Assembly: GCA_964564625.1 (NCBI GenBank) | Contig: CAZMBE010000001.1 | Span: 62,001-126,000 of the forward strand | Reading direction: 5' to 3' | Length of the DNA stretch: 64,000 nucleotides | DNA from: UBA2185 sp964564625 | GTDB lineage: Bacteria > Desulfobacterota > Syntrophia > Syntrophales > UBA2185 | Shown here: piece by piece, positions 8,374-16,849 of the stretch | How positions within the stretch are numbered: position 1 is the first letter of the stretch | How the letters are laid out: each line of letters opens with the position of its first letter | The notes under the pieces: generated by a model | Seen by the model: only the letters and a program-made list of their open reading frames with translations | What the model was told of the DNA's origin: nothing | Databases searched by the model: none | Program-made: the position numbers and the translations under genes

Positions 8374-9225
8374 CTAATACTTTATTTTCACTCTCTTTCT
8401 TTCAAATTTTTCCATGATAAAAACTATAAATATTCCAAATATGAAACCACAAAGACCTGCAATTGTAATAATAAAAGCCTTTTTAGGTTTTATAGGGTAT
8501 TGTGAAATAAAGGGATCTTCCAAAGGTCGAACCATCTTATAATTTTGACGCTCTTGTTTAAGGAGAAATTTTTCCATTTTCAAATCTATTGATTTAATAT
8601 TAATTTCTATTGGATTGAATCCCACCGGAAGTAATTTGGCATTACTAAGTCTCTTTTCAATTTCTCTGATTTGAAAATCATTTTTCTTAACTGCTTCTTT
8701 TACATTTTTTATTCTTTCATCAAATTCTAATATGATTTTCTCATAATTACTTTTCATCTCCCGTATGTTTTCAATATACCTTATCATTTCCTGCATAGCT
8801 ACTGGTAAAATCTCACGATTACTCGATTCGATTGTTATTTTTAATTTATCGGTTGCTCCTCTTATATCATTGATTTTTACATTCGTTATCACATCAGCAT
8901 ATTTTGTAAATATAATTGCCTTTTTTTCAGGATCAATCTTTCCGATTATTAATGATATATCTTTCGCTGTGAGCGGATCTTTTCCTTTATGCATAAGTTC
9001 TTTAGGCATAAACAATTTCGCAAGTGTTTCTATTTGATAAATTTCAGGAGCAGTAAAACAATAAATTGTAGCGACAAGAAGAGATATCAGGAAAATTCCA
9101 ATGATGATTATTTTTCTCTTTATTATAACCTTCCATAAATCATACAGATTTATTTTATCATATTCGTTTGTTTCGAAATTACCAGACTGAGAATCAACCA
9201 TGGTTTTTTCTTCTTTATTAGTCAT
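8374..9225 (-). CDS. wzz: Wzz-type polysaccharide chain-length determinant
   Basis: A 283-residue inner-membrane protein with the Wzz layout: a short cytoplasmic N-terminus, a first membrane helix near residues 38-57 (IIIIGIFLISLLVATIYCF), a long periplasmic helical region rich in Lys/Glu/Ile with coiled-coil character, then a proline-containing segment (QYPIKPKKAF) and a second helix (ITIAGLCGFIFGIFIVFI) near the C-terminus. Such proteins set the number of repeat units made by Wzy. The gene is strongly A+T-rich. A start at the later methionine (MVDSQSG) is also possible. Confidence 0.8.
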   Translation of the reverse strand: MTNKEEKTMVDSQSGNFETNEYDKINLYDLWKVIIKRKIIIIGIFLISLLVATIYCFTAPEIYQIETLAKLFMPKELMHKGKDPLTAKDISLIIGKIDPEKKAIIFTKYADVITNVKINDIRGATDKLKITIESSNREILPVAMQEMIRYIENIREMKSNYEKIILEFDERIKNVKEAVKKNDFQIREIEKRLSNAKLLPVGFNPIEINIKSIDLKMEKFLLKQERQNYKMVRPLEDPFISQYPIKPKKAFIITIAGLCGFIFGIFIVFIMEKFERKRVKIKY

Positions 9226-9621
9226 ATAACAAACCTTTCGTTATAAACAGAGATCTTTGAAAATCTATTCTTCGTGTCTTTGTGAAGACCACGCGGTACA
9301 ACAACAATCTATTGAGACATTTGAAACACTACACTTCCTGTCCTGTAATACCCGTCCCCGCTAATACATTCGAGAGTAGGCTCCGGATAGAATCCAGAAA
9401 TAATATAATAATCATAGATTCCTGCTTCCGCAGGAGTGAAAAGATGGTTGGTTTTAGGCAATTTTTCAAGAGTCCCCGCTTATTAGCTACAGCTCCGCCC
9501 TCTGGCTTCCACCAGCAGTGAATTTTCATTCGTGAATCGCTTTTTGACAATGTTCTGAAACCGTTAATAATCTGAAAAATCCGGAATTGCATCTATTCTG
9601 TCTGCAAAAAAGTGCAGTCCC
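9226..9621. other. Non-coding spacer between wzz and the regulator gene
   Basis: About 400 bases without a convincing gene. Short open frames on both strands have no family features, and one gives the phrase SLLRKQES, which is what dispersed intergenic repeats commonly encode when translated by chance. The only structure I see is the small palindromic repeat near 9416-9438. A promoter for wzz probably lies near 9230-9290, but no convincing -35/-10 pair stands out. Confidence 0.5.
9416..9438. repeat. Short palindromic intergenic repeat
   Basis: AGATTCCTGCTTCCGCAGGA contains CCTGC-TTCC-GCAGG, a five-base stem with a four-base loop. The form (gattCCTGC...GCAGGa) resembles small dispersed repeats common in deltaproteobacterial and other intergenic regions. 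Only one clear copy is in this window. Confidence 0.45.
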
Positions 9622-9984
9622 TCATTTTTCCCCTTGTACCGCTGTTTCGCCCACTTCCTGTTTAAGACGTTTGATTTCCTGTTCCAGGTCTTCGTATTCC
9701 TTAATCTTTCTTTTAAGAAATCGGTAGGTAATCCTCGCCTTTTCCTCCATTCCTTTGGGGGTAAGATAATACAAATACGCTGCTTTGTTGTTTGATTTTT
9801 TGAAGTTGTCGACCTTCACATGGCCTTTATCGATCAACACTTTGAGCAGAAAATTAATTTTCCCGAGGCTGATGCCCAAGATTGAGGACAATTCCCGCTG
9901 GGTCATTTCCGGACGTTTTTTGATTTCATCAAGCAGCCGGAGAACTTCTTTGCTTTCGAGGTTCGCTTTTTGGTGGTTCGCCAT
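9622..9984 (-). CDS. EPS-associated MarR-type winged-helix regulator
   Basis: A 120-residue DNA-binding protein. A winged helix-turn-helix occupies about residues 15-75 (MTQRELSSILGISLGKINFL is the recognition part, followed by LIDKGHVKVDNF), and a basic C-terminal coiled coil follows (FLKRKIKEYEDLEQEIKRL). Size and pattern fit the small MarR_EPS group, usually found next to exopolysaccharide genes. It is the first gene of the minus-strand polysaccharide run, so it probably controls that locus. AAGGA lies six bases before the ATG. Confidence 0.8.
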   Translation of the reverse strand: MANHQKANLESKEVLRLLDEIKKRPEMTQRELSSILGISLGKINFLLKVLIDKGHVKVDNFKKSNNKAAYLYYLTPKGMEEKARITYRFLKRKIKEYEDLEQEIKRLKQEVGETAVQGEK

Positions 9985-10360
9985 ACATTATCCTTGTGTT
10001 CATCACATGAACACAGGAAACATACATAATGATGTGTCCGGGGAATGTCAAGAAAAATTTTGTTGCCGGACAGGGGAAGAGAATAAAAAGATCAAAGTGA
10101 TTGACGCTTGACCTGAAGGGCTTCTTATGCGAATAGATGATACCGTATGATAGAGAGGCCCTTGGCTATACAAATCATCCTGGAGATCATCAGGACAGAC
10201 GATCGCGCATCAGACGAAGTGGAAAATACCCAGAGGTGTTCAACAATCATTAAGCCATGGTCAGAAGATATCCAGGCCAGTGGTCCCGGGTTCACCAGCA
10301 CTGAAAGACCCGCCCCTGTCAGGTTACAAAAGAACAGACCCGGGTGATGGCATTTTTACC
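9985..10360. other. Divergent intergenic region between regulator and O-antigen ligase
   Basis: About 375 bases between two divergently transcribed genes, where promoters for both should lie. An open frame on the plus strand (10147-10347) lacks a ribosome-binding site and any family feature. An imperfect inverted repeat, AAGGGCTTC ... GAGGCCCTT with a loop of about 30 bases, lies around 10116-10165; it could be an operator or chance. Confidence 0.4.
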
Positions 10361-11614
10361 ATGAAAGAGAAAATCTCCCAACTTACCGAATGGTTGCTCG
10401 TTGCCTTTGCTTTTGCAATTCCCGTATCGACGGCTTTGGATAGCATCCTGCTGCTAATGCTTCTGTTATTGTGGGTTCTGGGGGGAGATTACCACGTAAA
10501 AATCTCTACAATACGCAGCAACCCTGTTGCCATGGCATCCTTGATTATGCTCGGAATCATGATGGTGGGATTGACCTATGGTGTCTGGGATAAACATGCT
10601 CTTTCCAACACTGCCCGTTTTCTTGTTCTTCCTCCCCTTCTGTCCCTGTTTACCCATCATACAAACAGGAACGCCGTCCTGGGGGGCTTTCTGGCCGCCA
10701 TGGTTTTGGCATTGGTTCTGTCTTATTTCGTGTGGTCAGGAATCGTTCCATCCGATCCAATGTTAAGACAAATAGGAACTCCTGATAATCCCTTTGTGTT
10801 TCACAGGCATATCGTGTACAGCATTTTTATGGCGTACGCTGCTTTTTGTTTCGGTGTTCTTGGAAAATTTGAAGAAAAACCGTTTCGCAAAAGTCTTTTC
10901 TTTGTGTTGTCGCTCCTGATGATGGGCAATGTTCTTATACTTGTGGATGGTAAGACAGGGCACGTCATTCTTCTGATTCTATTAGCCTATGTATCATGGG
11001 CCTTCTTCCGCTGGAGAGGTGTTATCATTGGAACTCTGATGATAGCCGTTCTTGTCTTTGCAGCGTACTCCATCTTTCCAAAGGCTGCTTTTATACAATG
11101 GATCAACCCGGTGGCACGTGCACTATCCCAGTGGCAGCCATCGGCACGCCAGGAGATTCCAATATCCCCTCATCCTCCAACCGTCGGAATAGTTCGTCAC
11201 AATGTATCTACAGGGTTACGGTTGGAATTTTATTACAACAGCAGCCAGATTTTTTTGCAGAACCCCATCTTCGGTGTTGGGACAGGAAGGTTTCCTGAAA
11301 CTTATGCAAAACAAGTCAGCGGTACAGGGCAAGTCGCGACCAATAACCCCCACAATCAATATTTGTTGGTCGGTGTTGAAACGGGCATCATCGGGATTCT
11401 GGCCTTGCTGTATCTTTTTTTCACACAATGGCGGAATTCGCGGGTGTTATGTGACAAGGAAAGGATACTTGCTCAGGGCATGCTTTTGACCATCATGACT
11501 GCCTGTACCTTTAATTCATCCCTTGCCGACCATCCGGAGTCGACATTTTACCTGTTGATGAGCGCCTTGTTCTTCTCACAGGCAGGAGCTCCAATAGACA
11601 AGAAATATTATTGA
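10361..11614 (+). CDS. waaL: O-antigen ligase/polymerase family membrane protein
   Basis: This is a membrane protein of about 418 residues with ten or more hydrophobic helices (LLVAFAFAIPVSTALDSI, LLLMLLLLWVLGG and others). A large periplasmic loop follows near residue 270, and the conserved NPHNQYLLVGVETG segment precedes the last helices; this is the Wzy_C pattern of WaaL ligases, which join undecaprenyl-linked O-antigen to lipid A-core. I chose the ATG at 10361 (MKEKISQL) since the residues before it have no membrane or family character. WaaL and Wzy polymerases are hard to tell apart by sequence. Confidence 0.75.
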   Translation: MKEKISQLTEWLLVAFAFAIPVSTALDSILLLMLLLLWVLGGDYHVKISTIRSNPVAMASLIMLGIMMVGLTYGVWDKHALSNTARFLVLPPLLSLFTHHTNRNAVLGGFLAAMVLALVLSYFVWSGIVPSDPMLRQIGTPDNPFVFHRHIVYSIFMAYAAFCFGVLGKFEEKPFRKSLFFVLSLLMMGNVLILVDGKTGHVILLILLAYVSWAFFRWRGVIIGTLMIAVLVFAAYSIFPKAAFIQWINPVARALSQWQPSARQEIPISPHPPTVGIVRHNVSTGLRLEFYYNSSQIFLQNPIFGVGTGRFPETYAKQVSGTGQVATNNPHNQYLLVGVETGIIGILALLYLFFTQWRNSRVLCDKERILAQGMLLTIMTACTFNSSLADHPESTFYLLMSALFFSQAGAPIDKKYY

Positions 11615-11728
11615 AATCTTAAACGGTTATTGTCGCGCAGTCGTATAAATGCCGGCTGCCTGATACGGTTAAAAGATTCACCCGTATAAATCTATCCAAA
11701 CCTATAAGGAGAGATGTAATTTCCGAAA

Positions 11729-12385
11729 ATGCCTCTCAAAAATATCGTCCAATCGACTGATCAACTGTCCTCAATTCCTCCCAGAGAAGAACTTGATATC
11801 TATTCGGATGGTCATCATGTCATGGCGTTTTCCAAGGCGGAGTGGAATTACGTCGTGAAAATTTTAAAGGAGGAGAATGATCCTCTGCTTCTTAGGCGTC
11901 ATGAAGAGGCATTGGATCATCTGAAGGGATTGGTTGCTGATTTTCAGATTTTGAAAGACCATGGAAAGGCCTTGGTTATTCAGGAAAAGATCCATTGCCT
12001 GTTAGATGAAAAATTAAGGCAAAAGGTATCAGAAGGAAATCTGATAGAGGCCAAGAAGTTGGTTGAGGATTACATCGATCTTAATACAAGACTCTGGAGC
12101 AGGGGCTACTTCGACTGGCATTTTAGAATTAACCATTGCGGTGTGGACTCGGAGGGAAGACTTCTTCTTTTTGATATAGGAGGGATAAGGGGTAATCCAA
12201 CCTTCAGGGAAAGAATCAAATGGATATTCGGGTACTTCGGAAGGAGGCATAAGAAAAACAAAGAAATCTTGCAGGACATTCATCCTGAGCTTTCTGTTCT
12301 TTATAATCGGTTAGCAGACAAGAAATTAACCCGGAATTCAGCAGAGGAAACACTGTTCAATTATTACCGCAACAAAAAATTATAA
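11729..12385 (+). CDS. Kinase-like protein, LPS locus, function unknown
   Basis: I do not recognise a named family. The 218-residue protein has a charged helical first half (LRRHEEALDHLKGLVADF) and, near residues 130-155, the pattern FDWHFRINHCGVD then RLLLFDIGG. This looks like a protein-kinase catalytic loop (D...N) followed by a DxG metal site, as in LPS/Kdo kinases. A glycine-rich ATP loop is not obvious, so it may be a partial or divergent kinase fold. It follows waaL by 114 bases on the same strand and faces the glycosyltransferase at 12418. Confidence 0.5.
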   Translation: MPLKNIVQSTDQLSSIPPREELDIYSDGHHVMAFSKAEWNYVVKILKEENDPLLLRRHEEALDHLKGLVADFQILKDHGKALVIQEKIHCLLDEKLRQKVSEGNLIEAKKLVEDYIDLNTRLWSRGYFDWHFRINHCGVDSEGRLLLFDIGGIRGNPTFRERIKWIFGYFGRRHKKNKEILQDIHPELSVLYNRLADKKLTRNSAEETLFNYYRNKKL

Positions 12386-12417
12386 TGTAACGTCAAGAAG
12401 ATCCTTGGCATATGCAT

Positions 12418-13233
12418 TTACAGATGCTGTCGGACGCCGAAACGTGCGCAGATTTCCCCCGATTGCAGGCGCTCCTCCAGGCGGCGGCGGTTTTCGGCCA
12501 GACTCGACCGGTCGTTCTCTTTGTGCCACAGATGAAGGACAGGCGTTGCGAACCGGGCACTTTTGCGTTTGAGACCCGATTGAATCAACCGGATAACCAG
12601 GTCGGAATCTTCCAGCCCCCACCCCGAATAGATCTCATCAAAACCGTTCACGAACAGGAGGTCTTCCCGCCATGCGGACAGGTTGCAGGTCATGGCGCCT
12701 TCCCAGCGCTGATTTCTCCATTTACGGAGGGAGGACGCAACCGGCAGAGGCAGTAAAGGCAGCCAGCGGTTGGCATGTCCATGCAATCTGGCCTGCAGCC
12801 ATTGCCAAACGCTCCAGGCATGGACGGGCACATGATCCGAAAGAACGCGTTTCGTAAACGTCTCGCTCAGCAGAATGCGGTTTCCCACAACGAACCAGCC
12901 TTTTTCCGCCAGTTGACGATGACGAGCAACGAAATCGGGAAAGGGGATGCAATCTCCATCACTGAAAAGGATGTAATCCGCTCCCGTTCTCATCAGGGCC
13001 CGGTTGCGAATCGCCGCGGCACGGAACCCCTGATCTTCCTGCCATACATGCGTCACGGGAAATGCCGCCCGCCTTCCATAGGTGAGCACAACCTCTTTCG
13101 TATCTTCCTTTGATCCGTCATCAGCAATGATCAGATCAAATTGACGGTCCGACTGCGCCAGATATCCTTCAAGGACAGCGGCAAGGGCATCCGGGCGGTT
13201 GTAGGTGGTGATGATTACGGAAATACGCATCAT
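12418..13233 (-). CDS. Family 2 glycosyltransferase
   Basis: This protein of about 271 residues has a GT2 core, SVIITTYNRPDALAAVL at the N-terminus, IIADDGSKEDT, and FSDGDCIPFPDF as the DxD site. A C-terminal galactosyltransferase-like segment carries the GWGLEDSDLVIRL motif, in which the ED pair includes the catalytic base. The enzyme probably adds a hexose to LPS core or O-antigen. A start at 13233 (MMRISV) fits the fold; the longer frame to 13278 adds residues without family character. The gene is clearly G+C-richer than the membrane-protein gene beside it. Confidence 0.8.
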   Translation of the reverse strand: MMRISVIITTYNRPDALAAVLEGYLAQSDRQFDLIIADDGSKEDTKEVVLTYGRRAAFPVTHVWQEDQGFRAAAIRNRALMRTGADYILFSDGDCIPFPDFVARHRQLAEKGWFVVGNRILLSETFTKRVLSDHVPVHAWSVWQWLQARLHGHANRWLPLLPLPVASSLRKWRNQRWEGAMTCNLSAWREDLLFVNGFDEIYSGWGLEDSDLVIRLIQSGLKRKSARFATPVLHLWHKENDRSSLAENRRRLEERLQSGEICARFGVRQHL

Positions 13234-13335
13234 TTTTCCATGGCGATCGCTGTGAACGTGACTGTGAATAGTGCACATTCATGAAGTTCGTGAAAATGCT
13301 TTTCTCAATAACGGTATTTTTTTGATCATTACTGA

Positions 13336-14028
13336 TCATCTATGAGAACTAAAATTTTTTCGGACTGCGTGCCTAAAGTTTTCATGAGGAATCGATGTAT
13401 CAAAATAAGCCGTAATCGCAATCATAATCATGATAGGAATACCAAGCTCAATAACTTCCTCTACCACCGTTGTTATCACGGATACGTCTCTCGTAAAGGT
13501 ATATCCTAAATTGGCAGCTTTTCGTTCAAAACCGTCCAATCCTAAAGAAATGCTTATGAACAGAAAAGAGAAAAACAGCCCGATCGCATAAGGCTCCATA
13601 CGCTTAAGCGCCGTAAAGCAATCCATAAAGTATTTTTTTGAAAGGTACATAACGCAGTAAAAAAGTACCATGATGATTGCAACGCCAATCACCTTTTCAA
13701 AGATCGGGACATCGGGACTTACATAAAACTTTATTTTAGTCATTGCCATGGTAGTGAACCTGGCATGGAAATCCAACTCCCGCAGCCCAAGACCAAGTAT
13801 GACAAATGCAATGAGGAAACGGCTTTGGGGATCCGCGACTTTGTGACGGAAGAGCGGGATCAGGCAAACAAAATAACAGATCGCAGTGAGTAATTCAATG
13901 GGCCCGTTTTCCTCAACAAGCGCAGTCCTTATATTCGCATCGAGGACGAGCAAAGTGACAATCAGGCAACCCAATACCAACACTACAAATCCATAGAACA
14001 CATAGTAATGAGCTTTTTTAAACAACAT
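13336..14028 (-). CDS. Six-helix membrane protein of unknown function
   Basis: A 230-residue integral membrane protein with about six helices (VFYGFVVLVLGCLIVTLLVL, LLTAICYFVCLIPL, FLIAFVILGLGL, VIGVAIIMVLFYCVMYL, IGLFFSFLFISISLGL, IPIMIMIAITAYF). Polar groups sit at helix ends: GLRELDFHARF after helix 3 and TTVVEEVIELGIP before helix 6. Such paired acidic and histidine residues in a membrane protein can form a metal or active site, but I cannot name the family. It lies in the LPS-core gene run, 29 bases after the kinase-like gene. Confidence 0.6.
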   Translation of the reverse strand: MLFKKAHYYVFYGFVVLVLGCLIVTLLVLDANIRTALVEENGPIELLTAICYFVCLIPLFRHKVADPQSRFLIAFVILGLGLRELDFHARFTTMAMTKIKFYVSPDVPIFEKVIGVAIIMVLFYCVMYLSKKYFMDCFTALKRMEPYAIGLFFSFLFISISLGLDGFERKAANLGYTFTRDVSVITTVVEEVIELGIPIMIMIAITAYFDTSIPHENFRHAVRKNFSSHR

Positions 14029-14057
14029 ACGCTCTCTTCGTTTTTGGAAAAACGGAC

Positions 14058-14816
14058 CTAATTACCTTGATCTAAAATCATTCTTGCCATGCTACGGACA
14101 TCGGGATTAATTTTATCAAGATGCCTTAAAAAATTTTCCACATCCTTACGATAATTGTGTCGAAACCAAACACTATTATATTTGTGAATCCGCATGTAAT
14201 CTAAATCCAGTAAAAAGGGAATGTTATTCACAATGATTATATTTTTAAGCTGAAAATCGTCATGCGTGATTCGCGCTGCATACAGCTTTTTCAACAACTC
14301 GGCAACGTTCTCAAATATTTTTTTGCACGCAGCATCCGGCTTGGTATTTTCTGCAAAAAAATTTAGACCTTGCACACCGTCAACATATTCAGTAATAAAA
14401 TACGTCTTGCCGCGTATTGGCCCAAAGTGTTTGATGATTACGGCAACTGGTTTTGGGGTAGAAATGTGATGCTGATCCAAATAGTGGCTGTTATTCCATG
14501 AACGTAACGCACGATTTGGGCGGAATGCCTTCCTCAAGCCATGCCAGAAACCCCTTACATTATAGCGTTTCACCACATATTTTTTATTATCTACTATTAC
14601 AACACCAACAGTCGAAGTGTCACCAGGAATATTTTTAAAAATAGGGCCAGGGGTTGTATCAAGATACTCGTCCGGATTGGTCAATAACCGTTGCATTGCA
14701 GGCGTATTATATGCGCGTTTGCACATTAAAAATAGGCGTGAGTTTTTTTGGATTTTTGTTTCTGATGTATTTTTATAACCCATTGATGCCGTATCCTCGG
14801 AGAAAAGCTCTCTCAC
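14058..14816 (-). CDS. LPS core/Kdo kinase-like protein
   Basis: A 252-residue kinase-fold protein of the WaaP/KdkA/RIO-like group. The pieces are visible: a beta strand with the ATP-contacting lysine (KKYVVKRYNV), the catalytic loop THDDFQLKNIIIV at about residue 188, and LLDLDYM as the metal-binding DxD in place of DFG. Such enzymes phosphorylate heptose or Kdo of the LPS inner core on the cytoplasmic face. The start is GTG at 14816, overlapping the preceding gene's TGA (GTGA); an ATG at 14783 with GAGGA upstream is the alternative. Confidence 0.75.
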   Translation of the reverse strand: MRELFSEDTASMGYKNTSETKIQKNSRLFLMCKRAYNTPAMQRLLTNPDEYLDTTPGPIFKNIPGDTSTVGVVIVDNKKYVVKRYNVRGFWHGLRKAFRPNRALRSWNNSHYLDQHHISTPKPVAVIIKHFGPIRGKTYFITEYVDGVQGLNFFAENTKPDAACKKIFENVAELLKKLYAARITHDDFQLKNIIIVNNIPFLLDLDYMRIHKYNSVWFRHNYRKDVENFLRHLDKINPDVRSMARMILDQGN

Positions 14817-15574
14817 CGTCGGTGAGGCTCCCCTTTTTTTTCAAGTAACATCAGTTTAACGTATTTGTAATAGGTCCCCTCGGCGTTGGACACGGCAAGC
14901 ATGAATCCTTCACGGCCGTCAAGAAATCCTGCGCGAATGACATAGGTATGGAGAAAGCTCCACAAGCCATGGGATATGGCGGTCCATAATGAGGCTCTCT
15001 GTCCGTTCATGAACATCTGATGGGCAACGCCTGTCGAATACCGGTTGACCTTCCCAAGAACTTCTTCCATGTCTGTGAAGGACTCGTGCATCAGATGATT
15101 TTTCAACCGCCCTGTCACACCCCTGACAATGAGATGTTGGTGGATCAGGTCGTCGCTGAAACGGGCATACCCCCGTTTGAAGAGGCGGACAACGCGATCG
15201 GGCCACCATCCGCTGTGGCGCATGTACCGACCGCAGTAGCTCGACAGTCTTGGCATTTCGAAGGCGACGTTGTCCCCCGGATCAGATAGTACGGCCTGTA
15301 TCTCCGCCTTCAGCTCCGGGGTAACCCATTCATCCGCGTCTATGGCAAAGATCCATTCTCCCGCTGCCATATCGATGGCTCGGTTCCTCTGAGCTCCGGG
15401 CCCGGGCCAATCGGTTATGAGAATCTTGCCCGTAAATTCACGGCAGATTTCTACCGTCCTGTCCGTGCTGCCCGAATCGATGACGATGAGCTCGTCGGCC
15501 CAGGCAACCGACTCCAGACAGGTACGCACACAATGCTCTTCATTCATGGTAATCAAGACGACCGACAGCATCAT
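14813..15574 (-). CDS. Family 2 glycosyltransferase, WaaE/KdtX-like
   Basis: This protein of about 253 residues has the pattern of LPS-core beta-1,4-glucosyltransferases of the WaaE/KdtX type: SVVLITMNEEHCVRTCLESV, ELIVIDSGSTDRT, the QRNRAIDMA segment, FAIDADEWV with the DxD metal site, then WWPDRVVRLFKRG and HESFTDMEE. A C-terminal amphipathic segment follows. It is probably the first gene of the three-gene LPS-core unit that continues with the kinase-like and membrane-protein genes. The start MMLSVV at 15574 is preferred over MFEGKCRR at 15598. Confidence 0.82.
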   Translation of the reverse strand: MMLSVVLITMNEEHCVRTCLESVAWADELIVIDSGSTDRTVEICREFTGKILITDWPGPGAQRNRAIDMAAGEWIFAIDADEWVTPELKAEIQAVLSDPGDNVAFEMPRLSSYCGRYMRHSGWWPDRVVRLFKRGYARFSDDLIHQHLIVRGVTGRLKNHLMHESFTDMEEVLGKVNRYSTGVAHQMFMNGQRASLWTAISHGLWSFLHTYVIRAGFLDGREGFMLAVSNAEGTYYKYVKLMLLEKKGEPHRR

Positions 15575-15874
15575 TCTTCGGCACTTTCCCTCGAACACAT
15601 TGCGTTATGTGAACTTGCAGACTGCGTAACACTTAACGAGAAGAAAAACATCCCCTCTAAATAATCCTTCAAAATAGAATTGAACAGGTAGCCGGCAGAC
15701 TGTCTGATTTACCTTTATTCTCAATTACTTTCTCTAACTAAATAAAACCCCATAGCATGTCAACAACAATCTTTCAATACCACTATTGATGGATTTGTAC
15801 CAACCGTAACTAAGATCCCTTGATCAAATCACGATTTCACTATATACACAGGCGATGTTAAAACATGCGGGAAA

Positions 15875-16819
15875 GTGAAAATGAACGTGAGCATGGACAG
15901 GATGAAACTTGAGGAAGGCCTGAAAGCAGGTCTTCGAAAGGGGTTTGACGGGTTTATCTGGATCATGAAGATTCTCATCCCTGTCTCTTTCCTCACGGCA
16001 TGCATTGCATGGAGCGGTTTTCTCAGCAGAGCCGACTTTCTCCTCCAGCCGTTGATGAGCCTGCTTAGCCTCCCGGCGATGGCCGCCCTGCCTCTTCTCA
16101 TTGGTATGCTTACAAACATCTACGCCGGTATTGCCGCCATGGCGGTGCTCCCTTTTTCCCGGGACCAGATGACCCTCATGGCCATCTTCCTCCTCATTGC
16201 CCACAACCTCATTCAGGAGGGGGTAGTTCAGGCGAAGTCGGGAATTCATCCGACAAAAGCCACGCTTTTCCGTCTTGCCGCCGCCGTCCTCACCGTTATG
16301 GCTGTAGCGCCTTTTTTTGACATCACGACACCCGTATTGAAGACCGCAGATATCACCACGAGTACCTCCCGTCCCTTTATAGAAACGGTGCATGAATGGG
16401 CTTTTACCACCTTAAGCTTGAGTATTAAAATATTTATTATTATCATGTGTATTCTTACCATATTAGAAATCCTGAAGATCTTTGACTTGATCAACCCAAT
16501 GGTCAGGCTGCTGAACCCCCTGCTGAAAATTATGGGACTCAACCAAAAGGTAGGATTCCTCTGGCTTACCGCTGTTGTGTTTGGGGTGGCGTACGGAGGG
16601 GCGGTAATTGTAGAAGAAGTGAAGGCAGGACACCTGTCAAAAAAAGAACTGGAGGAGCTTCACCTTTCCATCGGGATCAATCATGCCCTGGTTGAAGACC
16701 CCAGCCTTTTTCTTTCTTTAGGACTTAGCCCCTTCTGGCTATGGGTGCCGAGGTTGATTGTCGCCGTAATTGCGGAGAGGCTGCTTCAATTATGGCGTGT
16801 TTTTCGGAAAGAAAACTAA
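15875..16819 (+). CDS. Nucleoside-recognition (Gate) domain membrane protein, SpmA/YjiH-like
   Basis: A 314-residue membrane protein with two copies of the nucleoside-recognition (Gate) domain, each with several helices: residues about 25-145 (IWIMKILIPVSFLTACIAW, GMLTNIYAGIAAM) and about 185-300 (LTILEILKIFDLINPM, GVAYGGAVIVEE). Proteins like this occur outside spore formers and are thought to be transporters or gates; the substrate is unknown. The first codon is GTG at 15875; an ATG six bases later would also serve. The gene sits alone before phzF. Confidence 0.72.
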   Translation: MKMNVSMDRMKLEEGLKAGLRKGFDGFIWIMKILIPVSFLTACIAWSGFLSRADFLLQPLMSLLSLPAMAALPLLIGMLTNIYAGIAAMAVLPFSRDQMTLMAIFLLIAHNLIQEGVVQAKSGIHPTKATLFRLAAAVLTVMAVAPFFDITTPVLKTADITTSTSRPFIETVHEWAFTTLSLSIKIFIIIMCILTILEILKIFDLINPMVRLLNPLLKIMGLNQKVGFLWLTAVVFGVAYGGAVIVEEVKAGHLSKKELEELHLSIGINHALVEDPSLFLSLGLSPFWLWVPRLIVAVIAERLLQLWRVFRKEN

Positions 16820-16849
16820 TGCAATGATTTCATCACAAGAGGTTTTTTT

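Noticed and set aside
9329..9592. Minus-strand open frame of 87 residues
   Set aside because: Contains SLLRKQES and other phrases typical of translated intergenic repeats; no start signal or family match.
15824..16393. Minus-strand open frame of 189 residues opposite the nucleoside-recognition gene
   Set aside because: It lies wholly antisense to a membrane protein with clear helices; the reading is rich in Arg/Gly/Glu and has no family features.
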